A stretch of DNA of 64,000 nucleotides from Leptospira venezuelensis (GTDB lineage: Bacteria; Spirochaetota; Leptospiria; Leptospirales; Leptospiraceae), in NCBI RefSeq assembly GCF_002150035.1, contig NZ_NETS01000008.1, positions 124,001-188,000 of the forward strand, written 5' to 3'. Numbering within the stretch: position 1 is the stretch's first letter; each line of letters starts with the position of its first letter. Made by a program: the position numbers and the translations under genes. The notes beneath the pieces were generated by a model. The model worked only from the letters and a program-made list of their open reading frames with translations, was not told the DNA's origin and made no database searches. Below are positions 28,055-36,770 of the stretch, one piece after another.

Positions 28055-28551
28055 TCCGACTCCCCTTTTCCTACTTCTTTCTGCTCTTATTCATCTTTGC
28101 AAATATATCCATAGATTCTGTTCCTTTAGATCCGGACCAAAAAGTCTATCAACCTGGAGAAACATTCACAGAGGATTTTATTAAAATCGATTTTCCTGAA
28201 AAAGCACTCGTCCGCACTGAATCCAGAAAACGGTGGAGAGCAGTTCCACTCAAAGACAGACCTTGGCTTGTAATTTGGCGCAAACTGGATCGAGTAGGAG
28301 AAGAAACTCTTGGAACCAAGACCCTAGAAGCTGTTTTTCCAGATAGTGCTCCTGAAAAATTCACTATTTATAGGACGGAGATACTACGTTGGTCTAAAGA
28401 AGACAATTCTGGGGGAAATCCACTCCAACTCTATTTCTTCCTACTCAGAAAAGAAGATAAGGCCTACACATTCTATATCGCTTTCTACAAAGAACGCCAA
28501 GACCTGAAAGAATGGTTTTCAAATCCAAACCGATATCTGAACCCACAGTAA
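28051..28551 (+). CDS. Exported protein of unknown function, last gene of the operon
   Basis: 166 residues from a TTG that overlaps the previous stop. Signal peptide or anchor LPFSYFFLLLFIFANISIDSV, then a beta-rich domain with WRAVPLKDRPWLVIWRKL, TLEAVFPDSAPEKF and a C-terminal YTFYIAFYKERQDLKEWF. No family recognised. No terminator is seen before the tRNA gene 45 bases on. Confidence 0.58.
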   Translation: MIRLPFSYFFLLLFIFANISIDSVPLDPDQKVYQPGETFTEDFIKIDFPEKALVRTESRKRWRAVPLKDRPWLVIWRKLDRVGEETLGTKTLEAVFPDSAPEKFTIYRTEILRWSKEDNSGGNPLQLYFFLLRKEDKAYTFYIAFYKERQDLKEWFSNPNRYLNPQ

Positions 28552-28595
28552 AATCGACTTGCTAGGAGGCGCGGTCCTCAAAAAATGGAGCCTCC

Positions 28596-28671
<76 letters not shown>

Positions 28672-28693
28672 AATTTCTTCTCATTTGCCCATA

Positions 28694-28742
28694 CAGCAGA
28701 TTCAGAATCTCCGGGTTGCAGGTGCAATTCCTTCTGGTCCCA
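28694..28742 (+). pseudogene. Degenerate 3' copy of the tRNA(CAU) gene
   Basis: Forty-nine bases that follow the real tRNA from CAGCAGA to the discriminator with about eight mismatches: CAGCAGATTCAGAATCTCCG for the anticodon arm (CAT changed to CAG) and CCTTCTGGTCCCA for the acceptor end. The 5' half is absent. It is a decayed tandem copy or an attachment-site-like duplication of the tRNA 3' end. Confidence 0.7.
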
Positions 28743-29613
28743 AGAATTCATTCCTTACAATCTACATAAAGTCCCAGAAGGACTTGAGGCTTTTGAGCGA
28801 AAGCATTTATAGCGACCCTATCGAGCGCCCCTTAGGAAGCGAGATCCCCGACAGGGTGACTGAGCAAGGCGAAGTCAAATCTCACATCAAACAAACTGCA
28901 TTTGAATCAACAAAGGTAGGGAGCGTAAATAAACGCGTGCCGAGTCCATGGATGGACGAAGGCGCGAAAAAGACGCCGCGGAGCTAAAGTCGAGCAGGAT
29001 GCGAGATCAAGTGCATCAAATCATTTCTATCTAAACTTTCGGTTAAACGATTGGTTTTGATTTTATCTAACCACTCGTTTAGCCTAGCGGCTACCGACTC
29101 GCTTCCGCGGTCGTTTCCTCACCCCCTATGGGTCGCTGGGGATTGTAGCGGCAGTCCGATCCCCTTAGAATCGCAGGTGCACCGCCTGCTTTTAACCACC
29201 CACCCCATGGTCCAAATTTGTTCTCAAAAACCAATCTGCACCAAAATATAGAAAGATACTTTCTGCATAGAACAGAAGGAAGGAGATCCATTTTAATCTG
29301 GATCCTAACCCAAACCAAACTGAAATATCCAAACACAGAAACGTATAACACATGTTTAATGCCGCAGATAAGAACAGCGTAGTATCTTCGACGAGCTTAA
29401 ACAGAATAAGACATAAACTATTCTAATGAGACAAAATAAGGTTAAGAATTCTTAATATTACATCTTTTGCATTAGTTTTTCAGAGTCTGAGCTTTTTAGA
29501 AGGGAGTCTAAATTTTTCAGTTTTGCTTGCTCTCTTATTTGGGATATCTTAAATTGTGTCATAATTACTGAATTAGTCAAAACTTTGACACAGTTTGTGT
29601 TAGGAGAATCGGG
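28743..29613. other. Long gene-free stretch with tRNA remnants and small inverted repeats
   Basis: 870 bases without a convincing gene on either strand. At 28772-28787 lies TCCCAGAAGGACTTGA, the reverse complement of the tRNA(CAU) 3' end with one mismatch. 28800-29000 is GC-richer than its surroundings. 29442-29455 is a 14-base palindrome TTAAGAATTCTTAA. Short reading frames exist (28685-28987, 29458-29562) but have no ribosome binding site or family resemblance. The tail (29555-29600) is the promoter and operator-like region of the sensor kinase. Confidence 0.55.
29555..29600. promoter_or_regulatory. Nested inverted repeats upstream of the sensor kinase
   Basis: TGTGTCA (29555-29561) and TGACACA (29586-29592) are inverted; inside them GTCAAA-AC-TTTGAC (29576-29589), and overlapping ACACA-GTT-TGTGT (29588-29600), ending just before the ribosome binding site AGGAGA. 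Candidate operator for autoregulation or an mRNA leader fold. Confidence 0.4.
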
Positions 29614-31497
29614 ATGATCCAGACCGTAGAAAAAATTTTTAGAGAATACTTCCCCATCCCGGAAGAAAGAAAGAAAACCATCCTTCTTGTGGAAGATGAG
29701 GCTATCATTGCACTTTCTGAAACCCAAAGATTAAAGAAGAATGGGTACAGAGTTATCTCTGCCTACACCGCAGAGGAAGCTGTTCAAATAGCGACTAACG
29801 ACTACACAATCGATTTAGTTCTTATGGATATTGACCTTGGAAAAGAAGAGGACGGAACAGACGCCGCAGTTCGTATCCTAAAAACTAGAGACATCCCTAT
29901 TGTATTTCTCTCCAGTCATACCGAACCTGAGATCGTTGAAAAAACGGAAAAAATAACCTCTTACGGTTATGTGGTTAAAGATTCAGGAGAAACTGTTCTA
30001 ATTGCTTCGATCAAAATGGCTTTTAAACTTTATGAGTCTCATCTTCGGTTAAAGAGAAGCGAAGAATCCTTAAAAGAAAACCAAGAACTTCTTAAAGCTA
30101 CATTAAGATCCATCGGTGACGGAGTTATCTCTACTGACGAATTAGGCAATATTACAGATATGAACTATGTTGCAGAAACTTTGACTGGCTGGTCCAGAGT
30201 GGACGCAATTGGTGAACCTATCGAAAGGGTTTTTAAGATCGTAAACGCGAAAACCAAAAGAAGGATGAGAAATTCTGTAGATGTACTTATCCCTAAGGAA
30301 AAAATGATGGGCTTGGAAAACCAAGCATTACTCATTTCTAAATCAGGTTCGGAACATAGGGTTGCAGAAAGTTCTGCTCCGATCCGTTCTGAAAAAGGTT
30401 ATACCGCAGGATCTGTTTTAGTTTTCAGGGACATCTCTAAAGAATACAGTTTGTTAGAGAATATTAAAGAAAGTGAAACTAGATTTAAATCTGTCGCAAA
30501 TGCGGCTCCAGTAATGATTTGGGTTTCCGGTCTGGACAAAAAATGCAATTGGTTCAACCAAACCTGGCTGAATTTTACCGGTAGAAGTATGGAGCAGGAA
30601 ATGGGAGATGGTTGGGCGGAAGGTGTTCATCCAAACGACTTGGAAGAATGTATCCAGATCTATTCCAGCCATTTCGACGAAAGAGAAGCTTTCAGTATGA
30701 CCTATCGTTTAAAAAACAAAAACGGGGACTGGAGATGGATCCAAGACAATGGTCTTCCTATAACCAATGAATCGGGGATTTTTGCCGGTTTTATCGGTTC
30801 CTGCGTAGATATCACAGAAGCAAAAGAAGCATTAGAAACCTTGGCAAAAGATCTTCACGAAAGAGAATATCTTTATACGGAACTCCAACATAGAGTTAAG
30901 AATAGTATGAGTATGATCAGTTCTATCGTAGAGATAGAAGCGTCCAGATCTTCAGATACTAGGTTGGAAAATACCTTAGAGAATTTAGTAAATCGTATCC
31001 ATTCCGTCGGCAATTTGTATGAGATGTTATCTACTTCTAATAATTCTCATACTGTCCGTTTGGATCGTTATATCCAAAAAATCACTGAACATTTATTAAA
31101 TGCATTCCGGGAAAAAACAAAGGAGATCTCTCTGCAACTTGATCTAAATGGTCTAGAGATAGATGTAAAAAGTGCAATCCCTCTCGGGCTCATCTTGAAT
31201 GAATTAGTCACCAATATTTTCAAGTATGCATTCCCTCAAAAGCAGGAAGGAAAAATTTCTATCCGACTTTTCAAAGAAGAATCTTGGGTGAACTTAGTTG
31301 TATCAGACAATGGGGTCCCCTTTCCGAAAGGATTTCGCACAGATTATTCTCCCGGACTCGGACTTCAACTTGTGAATATGTTAGTCGATCAGCTGAAAGG
31401 AAAAATCCAATGGAAATTGAATGGAGAGAAAGAAGTTTCGATCCGCTTCTGCGGTAGAGAAGAACATTCAGATCAATTTTCGTTCGCAAAATCTTAG
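29614..31497 (+). CDS. Hybrid sensor histidine kinase: REC-PAS-PAS-HisKA_2-HATPase
   Basis: 627 residues, no membrane segment, so a cytoplasmic sensor. Receiver 20-135 (LLVEDE, phospho-acceptor Asp72 in VLMDIDLG), coiled linker, PAS at about 150-265 (LRSIGDGVISTDELGNITDMN), PAS at about 285-400 (WFNQTWLNFTGRS, MTYRLKNKNGDWRWIQDNG), then HisKA_2 with ELQHRVKNSMSM (His426) and a HATPase domain with NELVTNIFKYAF (Asn529) and GLGLQLVNMLV. HisKA_2 kinases often answer light, oxygen or general stress in other bacteria; here the input is unknown. The N-terminal receiver suggests it is itself the target of another kinase. No partner regulator is adjacent. Confidence 0.88.
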   Translation: MIQTVEKIFREYFPIPEERKKTILLVEDEAIIALSETQRLKKNGYRVISAYTAEEAVQIATNDYTIDLVLMDIDLGKEEDGTDAAVRILKTRDIPIVFLSSHTEPEIVEKTEKITSYGYVVKDSGETVLIASIKMAFKLYESHLRLKRSEESLKENQELLKATLRSIGDGVISTDELGNITDMNYVAETLTGWSRVDAIGEPIERVFKIVNAKTKRRMRNSVDVLIPKEKMMGLENQALLISKSGSEHRVAESSAPIRSEKGYTAGSVLVFRDISKEYSLLENIKESETRFKSVANAAPVMIWVSGLDKKCNWFNQTWLNFTGRSMEQEMGDGWAEGVHPNDLEECIQIYSSHFDEREAFSMTYRLKNKNGDWRWIQDNGLPITNESGIFAGFIGSCVDITEAKEALETLAKDLHEREYLYTELQHRVKNSMSMISSIVEIEASRSSDTRLENTLENLVNRIHSVGNLYEMLSTSNNSHTVRLDRYIQKITEHLLNAFREKTKEISLQLDLNGLEIDVKSAIPLGLILNELVTNIFKYAFPQKQEGKISIRLFKEESWVNLVVSDNGVPFPKGFRTDYSPGLGLQLVNMLVDQLKGKIQWKLNGEKEVSIRFCGREEHSDQFSFAKS

Positions 31498-31586
31498 AAA
31501 TTTCTTCCCGATTTTTCTAAATTTCGGCCCAAAATAAGCCAGAATTCCAGATTGCCAGGGTACAGGGTGAAATGGAAACTTAAACT

Positions 31587-33464
31587 ATGGACCAGACCCT
31601 AGCCCGAAAGGTCAACCCCAAGCCCCGCAGAAAAGGGGGCGCTTATGCGGTGGGAGCAGAAGATATTTATATCTTTCCGCTTTCAGAAAGTACAAACCTG
31701 TTTCTTCAAAAAGTTTGGACTGCATTCGTAAACAAGATGGTCTCTATGACCCTTCCGAATGGAAAACCCGTATTCCAATACGCAATCTTCGAAGCGATCC
31801 AAGATAAAAATTTGAAGATTGTAGCATCTTCCACCCATTTCAGAATGAAACAGGTGACTGATAGGATTGGCCTCCAAAGTATCGAGGACTTCATCCGAAA
31901 TACAATCCCTATCTCCATCCAAGATCCTGGAAATCTTTCCGCCAGATATTTGAGAGAAGCTATTCTTTCTGTGGAAAAGAAAGCAAGACCGGAAGTTTAT
32001 TTTCACAGCCTCGACGATGAAAGAGTCCATCCCAACTTAAAACAACTTCTTACCAAAACAATGAACTACGCGGCGGGTATTCCTTTATTTGTGAAAGGTT
32101 CTCCGATCGGGATGTTATGGGGGATCCGAAGGGACAATATGAGTCCCGAACAGGAAGAAGAAGTTCGTCAGCAATTGTACAGTCTTTACGACGTAGTAGA
32201 CTTCGTGATCTCCAAAGAGATGGGTCTAAAGGGAGATCCTTACTATGCGCGTAAGAATATCGAAAAGTCGGATCTTCATTCCAGAGCAAAACACCTGTTC
32301 TATACTAGAGGTTTCGGACAAGACGAACCTGTCACAACCATAGTATTCGATTCTCATACCTACCAAAGATCTTACCGTTTGGACGCGAGTTTTTTAATCC
32401 CTTCTGGAGATGGATACTCGGTTAGTTTAAAACGTTTCGAACCGAAGGAAAGAAATGATACGGGTAAGAACCTTCTTCTTATTCCTGGCTTCTTTTGTAG
32501 AAGGTCCGTAATGGACAAGGTGGCCAGAGAGTTATCTCTCCGCCATGGTTATAGAGTTTTCTCTATGGATATGCGGGGAAGGTCCAGAAGGACCCTTCCA
32601 CTCTTTGGAATCCGAGAAGGCTGGACTGTGGATGATTTTATCCAAGAAGATTTTCCGGCAGTTCTTAACTGGATCAAAGAAAATTTTCCAAACGAAGAGC
32701 TTGTTGTAGTCGGTCATAGTATGGGGGGAATGATCCCTCGCTTCTACTGCTCCGCCTATGAAGAAATTGTAAAAAGAAAAAAAGACTCCCCTGTCCCACT
32801 TATAGATCCTAAAGAATTAATTTCAGGAATTGTTTCGATTACTTCTCCGAATTTCGTAAGACTACAAGCGCAAATTCCAGGTCTAGACATTCTGAAAATG
32901 GGACTGAAATTGGTTCCTTCTAAAACGATCTCTGATTTTCTCTTTGACCTGACTTCATTTTCTCTGCAAACCACTCTTCCTACTGTAGATCTTAATAAAT
33001 TTTTCAAATTTCTTTTAGGTCTACATTCTTCCCTGAGAGCGGTTTCTTTTGATCTTCATGCAAAAGTTGTAAACCTGAGAGACTTCGTTGGATACAAACA
33101 GATCTCTCCTCCTGAATGGTATTTTCTGATCGAAGATATTTTCTGCGAAGAATCAACAAAAGTAGTTCTTCAATTTTTGAGATCTCAATTGAGCCAGGAC
33201 CGATCTTTTCTTTCCTACGACGGAACTTTGGATTATACCGCGCTCCAAAAAAATCTGCAGATCCCACTTTTTTCAGTTTTAGGTTCTGTGGATAAAGTAG
33301 TTCCGAGCGAAACAATTGAGAACGATCTAGCTGCTCTTCCTCACAAAAAAAATAAGATACTTTCTTACGAACAGGGTCACTTAGGTATTGTTTTCCATAT
33401 GCCAGTGGTGAAGGAAATGTGCTCCGAAATTGACACCTGGATCAAAGGATTGGACTCGACTTGA
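31587..33464 (+). CDS. GAF-like domain fused to alpha/beta hydrolase (lipase/esterase-like)
   Basis: 625 residues with no signal peptide. Residues 25-210 look like a GAF domain (YAIFEAIQDKNLKIVASST, AAGIPLFVKGSPIGMLWGI, then a helix), a small-ligand sensor. Residues 270-625 are an alpha/beta hydrolase: oxyanion region LLLIPGFFCRRS, RVFSMDMRGRSRR, nucleophile elbow GHSMGG (Ser378), acid in LGSVDKVVP (Asp569) and His598 in EQGHLGIVF. The fold is like PHA-synthase/lipase relatives. The fusion suggests a hydrolase gated by a bound metabolite. Substrate unknown; a phasin-like gene is found 0.7 kb downstream. Confidence 0.78.
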   Translation: MDQTLARKVNPKPRRKGGAYAVGAEDIYIFPLSESTNLFLQKVWTAFVNKMVSMTLPNGKPVFQYAIFEAIQDKNLKIVASSTHFRMKQVTDRIGLQSIEDFIRNTIPISIQDPGNLSARYLREAILSVEKKARPEVYFHSLDDERVHPNLKQLLTKTMNYAAGIPLFVKGSPIGMLWGIRRDNMSPEQEEEVRQQLYSLYDVVDFVISKEMGLKGDPYYARKNIEKSDLHSRAKHLFYTRGFGQDEPVTTIVFDSHTYQRSYRLDASFLIPSGDGYSVSLKRFEPKERNDTGKNLLLIPGFFCRRSVMDKVARELSLRHGYRVFSMDMRGRSRRTLPLFGIREGWTVDDFIQEDFPAVLNWIKENFPNEELVVVGHSMGGMIPRFYCSAYEEIVKRKKDSPVPLIDPKELISGIVSITSPNFVRLQAQIPGLDILKMGLKLVPSKTISDFLFDLTSFSLQTTLPTVDLNKFFKFLLGLHSSLRAVSFDLHAKVVNLRDFVGYKQISPPEWYFLIEDIFCEESTKVVLQFLRSQLSQDRSFLSYDGTLDYTALQKNLQIPLFSVLGSVDKVVPSETIENDLAALPHKKNKILSYEQGHLGIVFHMPVVKEMCSEIDTWIKGLDST

Positions 33465-33482
33465 GCCCCAGGTTTAGAACGC

Positions 33483-33511
33483 TTGACATTTCGGGAAACG
33501 AACGATAGGTT
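33483..33511 (+). promoter_or_regulatory. Sigma-70-type promoter of the bifunctional nuclease gene
   Basis: TTGACA at 33483-33488, 17-base spacer, TAGGTT at 33506-33511. The transcript would begin only a few bases before the ATG at 33525. The text CTTGACATTTCGGGA recurs as CTTGACATTCCGGGA at 25683 before the response-regulator gene. Confidence 0.55.
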
Positions 33512-33524
33512 CAAATACTAGGAA

Positions 33525-34100
33525 ATGGATCTTTTGGAAGCGACCATATATAATATCTCTCTCACGAATGTGGGCTTTGCCGTATTTTTGAAGGCAAAAG
33601 ACGATTCGGACCAGAGAGTTGTTCCGATTTTTATCGGTCCTTTAGAAACACATTCCATTACATCGGTTTTAGAAGGAACAAAACCTCCTAGACCTATGAC
33701 TCACGATCTGATGACAATTTTACTCACCACTCTAGGAGTGCAGATCGTAAAAATCGCAATAGAAGAAATAATAGATAATACTTTCTACGCAAAGATCACT
33801 TTGCGTAAAGACGAGGAATTGATCGTGCTTGATGCAAGACCGAGTGATTCAATCGCACTTGCTCTTCGCGCTAACGCTCCTATTTATCTGGCAAAAAAAG
33901 TCATCGAAGAAGCTGGGATCGTCATGAAAGACGACGAGATCCCTGGAGAGACAATCGGAAAGGAAAAAATTTCTCAGCTTCCTAAGTCTCAGTTGGAGAT
34001 CCTACAAGACTCTTTAGACAACGCTCTAAAAGCAGAGGACTACGAGACAGCTGCAAAGATCAGAGACCAGATCCGCAAACTTCTGGAAAATCCCTCCTAA
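33525..34100 (+). CDS. Bifunctional nuclease family protein (DUF151) with UVR motif
   Basis: 191 residues. DUF151 domain 1-140: VFLKAKDDSDQRVVPIFIGPLETHSI, RPMTHDLMTILLTTLG and LDARPSDSIALALRANAPIYL (each in part). C-terminal UVR motif, LDNALKAEDYETAAKIRDQIRKL, as in UvrB/UvrC and Clp partners. Plant and bacterial members show RNase/DNase activity; in spirochaetes the role is unclear. Coding is certain from the strong family match. Confidence 0.88.
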   Translation: MDLLEATIYNISLTNVGFAVFLKAKDDSDQRVVPIFIGPLETHSITSVLEGTKPPRPMTHDLMTILLTTLGVQIVKIAIEEIIDNTFYAKITLRKDEELIVLDARPSDSIALALRANAPIYLAKKVIEEAGIVMKDDEIPGETIGKEKISQLPKSQLEILQDSLDNALKAEDYETAAKIRDQIRKLLENPS

Positions 34101-34109
34101 TTTCTTTTC

Positions 34110-34133
34110 AAATCGGTAAAATTTCCGATTTTA
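34110..34133 (+). terminator. Weak terminator after the nuclease gene
   Basis: AAATCGG-TAAAATTT-CCGATTT followed by TTA; only a short T run. Confidence 0.45.
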
Positions 34134-34197
34134 TTCCCGAACATACTGGACCTAAGTCCTTTCCTTCTGTATCCTTGGTCGCCTTGGAGCAACAATC

Positions 34198-34551
34198 ATG
34201 GAAAAATCTCTAATGGACATCCTAAACGCCGGAATTGCGCTATTTCAATCCGGAGAAGATAAACTAAAACAAAGCCTTTCCGATCTAGACCATGCCTATC
34301 AGGACCTCAAAAGCAAGGGAGCACAGAACCAATCGGAACAGGCAAATAGACTTAGGGACCTAATCCAGAAAACGGTGGGTGATGCTCAGGACAAACTACT
34401 GAATGCAAACGAAAGTTCCAAGGCAGTGATCAACCAGCTCAAAGAGAATTTCGAAAAGATTTCCGTTCAAATCGACGAGGCTCTTCCGGAAGAATTTAAA
34501 ACAAAGGCGAAGTCCGCTTTAGAAGAGCTGAAAAAGCTGACTAAAAAGTAA
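34198..34551 (+). CDS. Phasin-like coiled-coil protein
   Basis: 117 residues, all helical, starting MEKSLMDILNAGIALFQSGEDKL, with heptad patterning and a Lys-rich end (ELKKLTKK). It resembles small phasin-family proteins that coat polyhydroxyalkanoate or lipid granules, but helical low-identity families are easily confused. Preceded by a GGAG-containing leader. The lipase-like fusion at 31587 may be a functional neighbour. Confidence 0.6.
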   Translation: MEKSLMDILNAGIALFQSGEDKLKQSLSDLDHAYQDLKSKGAQNQSEQANRLRDLIQKTVGDAQDKLLNANESSKAVINQLKENFEKISVQIDEALPEEFKTKAKSALEELKKLTKK

Positions 34552-34645
34552 AATTCGGAAAACTTGATAAAAGTTAACTCTTAGAAAAATTCGGGACAAA
34601 CAAACCGGGTCCCGGATACTAGGCCTCATCTTATTCAGGCCACCA

Positions 34646-35965
34646 ATGATGAGGAAACAATCCTTCATATTAATACTAACAGTCTTCATTGACATGATGG
34701 GATTTTCCCTCATCTTCCCTATTTTTCCAGAAACTCTAAATCATTTTTTAGCTCAGGCGGGAGATCCTGTTTTGGATCTTTTGGCGGGTTGGACTTCCAG
34801 AATTTTGGACGGAAGAACAAGCGACTGGAAACTTTTCGTGGCACTCTTCGGCGGAATTGTAGCAAGTTTATATTCAATTCTTCAATTTTTGTTCTCTCCT
34901 ATTTGGGGAAAACTTTCAGACAGTACGGGCCGTAGACCTGTTTTAGTTTTTACCTGCACAGGTAGCTTTTTGGGATACCTAGTATGGTTATTCTCCGGAA
35001 GTTTTTCCTTATTCGTTCTTTCGAGACTGATCACAGGTCTTATGGGCGGGAATGTTTCGGTGGCAACTGCTGCGATGGCAGATTCTACATCTGAACAAGA
35101 CAGAACGAAAGGAATGGGAATGATAGGTGCTGGGATCGGTCTTGGATTTATCGCAGGCCCTTCTATTGGTGGAATTTTAGCGCATACGGATCCTTCTTAC
35201 CTTCTTCCTTTTTTACCTTTGGATAAGATGACGATCTTTCCTTCTGTTGCTCTTATGGCAACTGCTGCGTCTTTCGTAAATTTACTATTAATACTTTTTA
35301 GATTCAGAGAAACTCTTCCTCATAACTTGCGTAAAAAATCAGAAGGAAGATTACATCCTGCCTTAGGAGTTTTTGATCTAGGCTCCAAAGAGATCATGTA
35401 TTTAGGATTTTTGAATTTATACTTCCTATTATTCTTTTCTGGATTCGAATTCTCTCTTAATTTTTATCTGGATCAATTCTTAGGATATAAGCCGGTAAGT
35501 ATCGGTTATACTTTTGTTTATATAGGACTCATAATAGTATTCGTGCAAGGTGGGATTATCCGCAGGATCAGTGGAAAAGTTCCTGAAAAGAATGTAGGAC
35601 TTCTTGCTTCTATATTTTTGATATTAGGATTTTCTTTCTTATATTTTTCAAGCGCATCGGTGATTGCTTCCGAACAATCTACATTTTTATTATTTGTGGC
35701 ATTGACATTTTTAGCAATGGGAAGTGCATTCTTAAATCCTACTGTATCTTCTATCGTATCCCTATTCTCTTCTCCAAGTGAGCAAGGGAAAAATTTGGGA
35801 ATTTTAAGAAGTTTAGGATCTTTCGGAAGAGGGATCTCTCCGATTATATTCAGCGTAGTGTATTCTCAAAAAGGACCTCAGATCTCATTTTTGTTATCTG
35901 GGATCTTGAGTTTTGTTTTCTTAGGTCTATTTCTGTTTGTAAAACAGCCTTCTCCTAAAAATTAA
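34646..35965 (+). CDS. MFS transporter, multidrug/TetA-like
   Basis: 439 residues with about 12 membrane helices. The loop 2-3 motif appears as GKLSDSTGRRPVL, followed by the helix-4 RLITGLMGGN and helix-5 GAGIGLGFIAGPSIGG typical of drug:proton antiporters (DHA1). A long polar loop after helix 1 (residues about 30-60) contains LDLLAGWTSRILDGRTSDW, unusual in length. ATG at 34646 directly followed by a second ATG. Substrate unknown. Confidence 0.82.
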   Translation: MMRKQSFILILTVFIDMMGFSLIFPIFPETLNHFLAQAGDPVLDLLAGWTSRILDGRTSDWKLFVALFGGIVASLYSILQFLFSPIWGKLSDSTGRRPVLVFTCTGSFLGYLVWLFSGSFSLFVLSRLITGLMGGNVSVATAAMADSTSEQDRTKGMGMIGAGIGLGFIAGPSIGGILAHTDPSYLLPFLPLDKMTIFPSVALMATAASFVNLLLILFRFRETLPHNLRKKSEGRLHPALGVFDLGSKEIMYLGFLNLYFLLFFSGFEFSLNFYLDQFLGYKPVSIGYTFVYIGLIIVFVQGGIIRRISGKVPEKNVGLLASIFLILGFSFLYFSSASVIASEQSTFLLFVALTFLAMGSAFLNPTVSSIVSLFSSPSEQGKNLGILRSLGSFGRGISPIIFSVVYSQKGPQISFLLSGILSFVFLGLFLFVKQPSPKN

Positions 35966-35997
35966 AAACGAAGAAATGCTGCTACAATTATCGCGGG

Positions 35998-36606
35998 TCA
36001 AAGGACTGCGTTTAATGCTTCCTTCAATCTATTAAAGTGTAGATTTTCGTTCAGCTTAGACCCATTCTCTAGTCTAAGCAAGAATGTATCTCTTACCTGG
36101 CCTGAATCAGTAACTGCTTTAAAAGATAGAATATCTACTCCGAATAAAAATAAGATCTGGGAAATCTCGAATAAGATACCAGGTCTATCTTCCATTCTAA
36201 GATCCATTACTGTAGAATCGCTAATCTCTGAATTGAATAGGAAAATTTCAGGAGAAATCTCTACCTTGGCTCTCAAACTTTCCATTTTTTCAGGATGATT
36301 TGCCAGATAGTTCATTACTGACATTCCACCGTAAAACAACTCATGCAAATCTGCATGTATTGCATTCAGGTGCTCATCCGTCATAGGAGCACCATCTATA
36401 CGTTTCACGATGAAGATGTCCTGGATATAACCGTCCATGGAGGTTTCGGCAATTGCCTCTTCTATATTCCAACCATGAACATATAACACTGCTGTTACTC
36501 TATAAATGATCCCTATCTCGTTTTTGGAAATATTGACCTTTAGGGCATAGGCCTCGCCCCTAGGGATACAAGAGAGATGTAGAGGTTTTCCTGGCGTAGT
36601 GATCAT
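35998..36606 (-). CDS. Tandem ACT-domain protein
   Basis: 202 residues with two ACT domains: residues 20-95 (ALKVNISKNEIGIIYRVTAVLYVHGWNI) and 132-202 (STVMDLRMEDRPGILFEISQILFLFGVDI, in parts). ACT pairs bind amino acids, as at the C-terminus of the PII uridylyltransferase GlnD, which this resembles; no enzymatic domain is attached. A role as an amino-acid or nitrogen sensor is inference. Confidence 0.72.
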   Translation of the reverse strand: MITTPGKPLHLSCIPRGEAYALKVNISKNEIGIIYRVTAVLYVHGWNIEEAIAETSMDGYIQDIFIVKRIDGAPMTDEHLNAIHADLHELFYGGMSVMNYLANHPEKMESLRAKVEISPEIFLFNSEISDSTVMDLRMEDRPGILFEISQILFLFGVDILSFKAVTDSGQVRDTFLLRLENGSKLNENLHFNRLKEALNAVL

Positions 36607-36690
36607 CGGATACCTTTGATGCTAAATGCTGAATTCCTGGACATTTTATCCAATGAATCCCGGACTTTTGCATTCTACTAACTATACTGC

Positions 36691-36708
36691 AAAAGGCGTG
36701 CCTTTTTT
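36691..36708. terminator. Small hairpin with T run downstream of the tandem-ACT start region
   Basis: AAAAGG-CGTG-CCTTTT with two more T; usable in either direction. It lies upstream of the ACT gene start and downstream of the outer-membrane gene, so it may end the transcript of 36771-37991. Confidence 0.4.
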
Positions 36709-36742
36709 ATATATGCTTATAATAAAATTAGGAGAAATGAAC

Positions 36743-36763
36743 AAGCCCGAGTTCCCCGGGCTT
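36743..36763 (-). terminator. Hairpin at the 3' end of the outer-membrane protein gene
   Basis: AAGCCCG-AGTTCCC-CGGGCTT, seven perfect pairs, eight bases beyond the stop of 36771-37991. The T run on the minus strand is short, so together with 36691-36708 it probably forms the transcript end. Confidence 0.55.
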
Positions 36764-36770
36764 ATTATTC

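Noticed and set aside
28685..28987. 100-codon frame after the tRNA
   Set aside because: Begins in the tRNA pseudogene, no ribosome binding site, no recognisable protein pattern.
29458..29562. 34-codon minus-strand frame before the sensor kinase
   Set aside because: Has a Met start and plausible helix but no ribosome binding site; too short to support.
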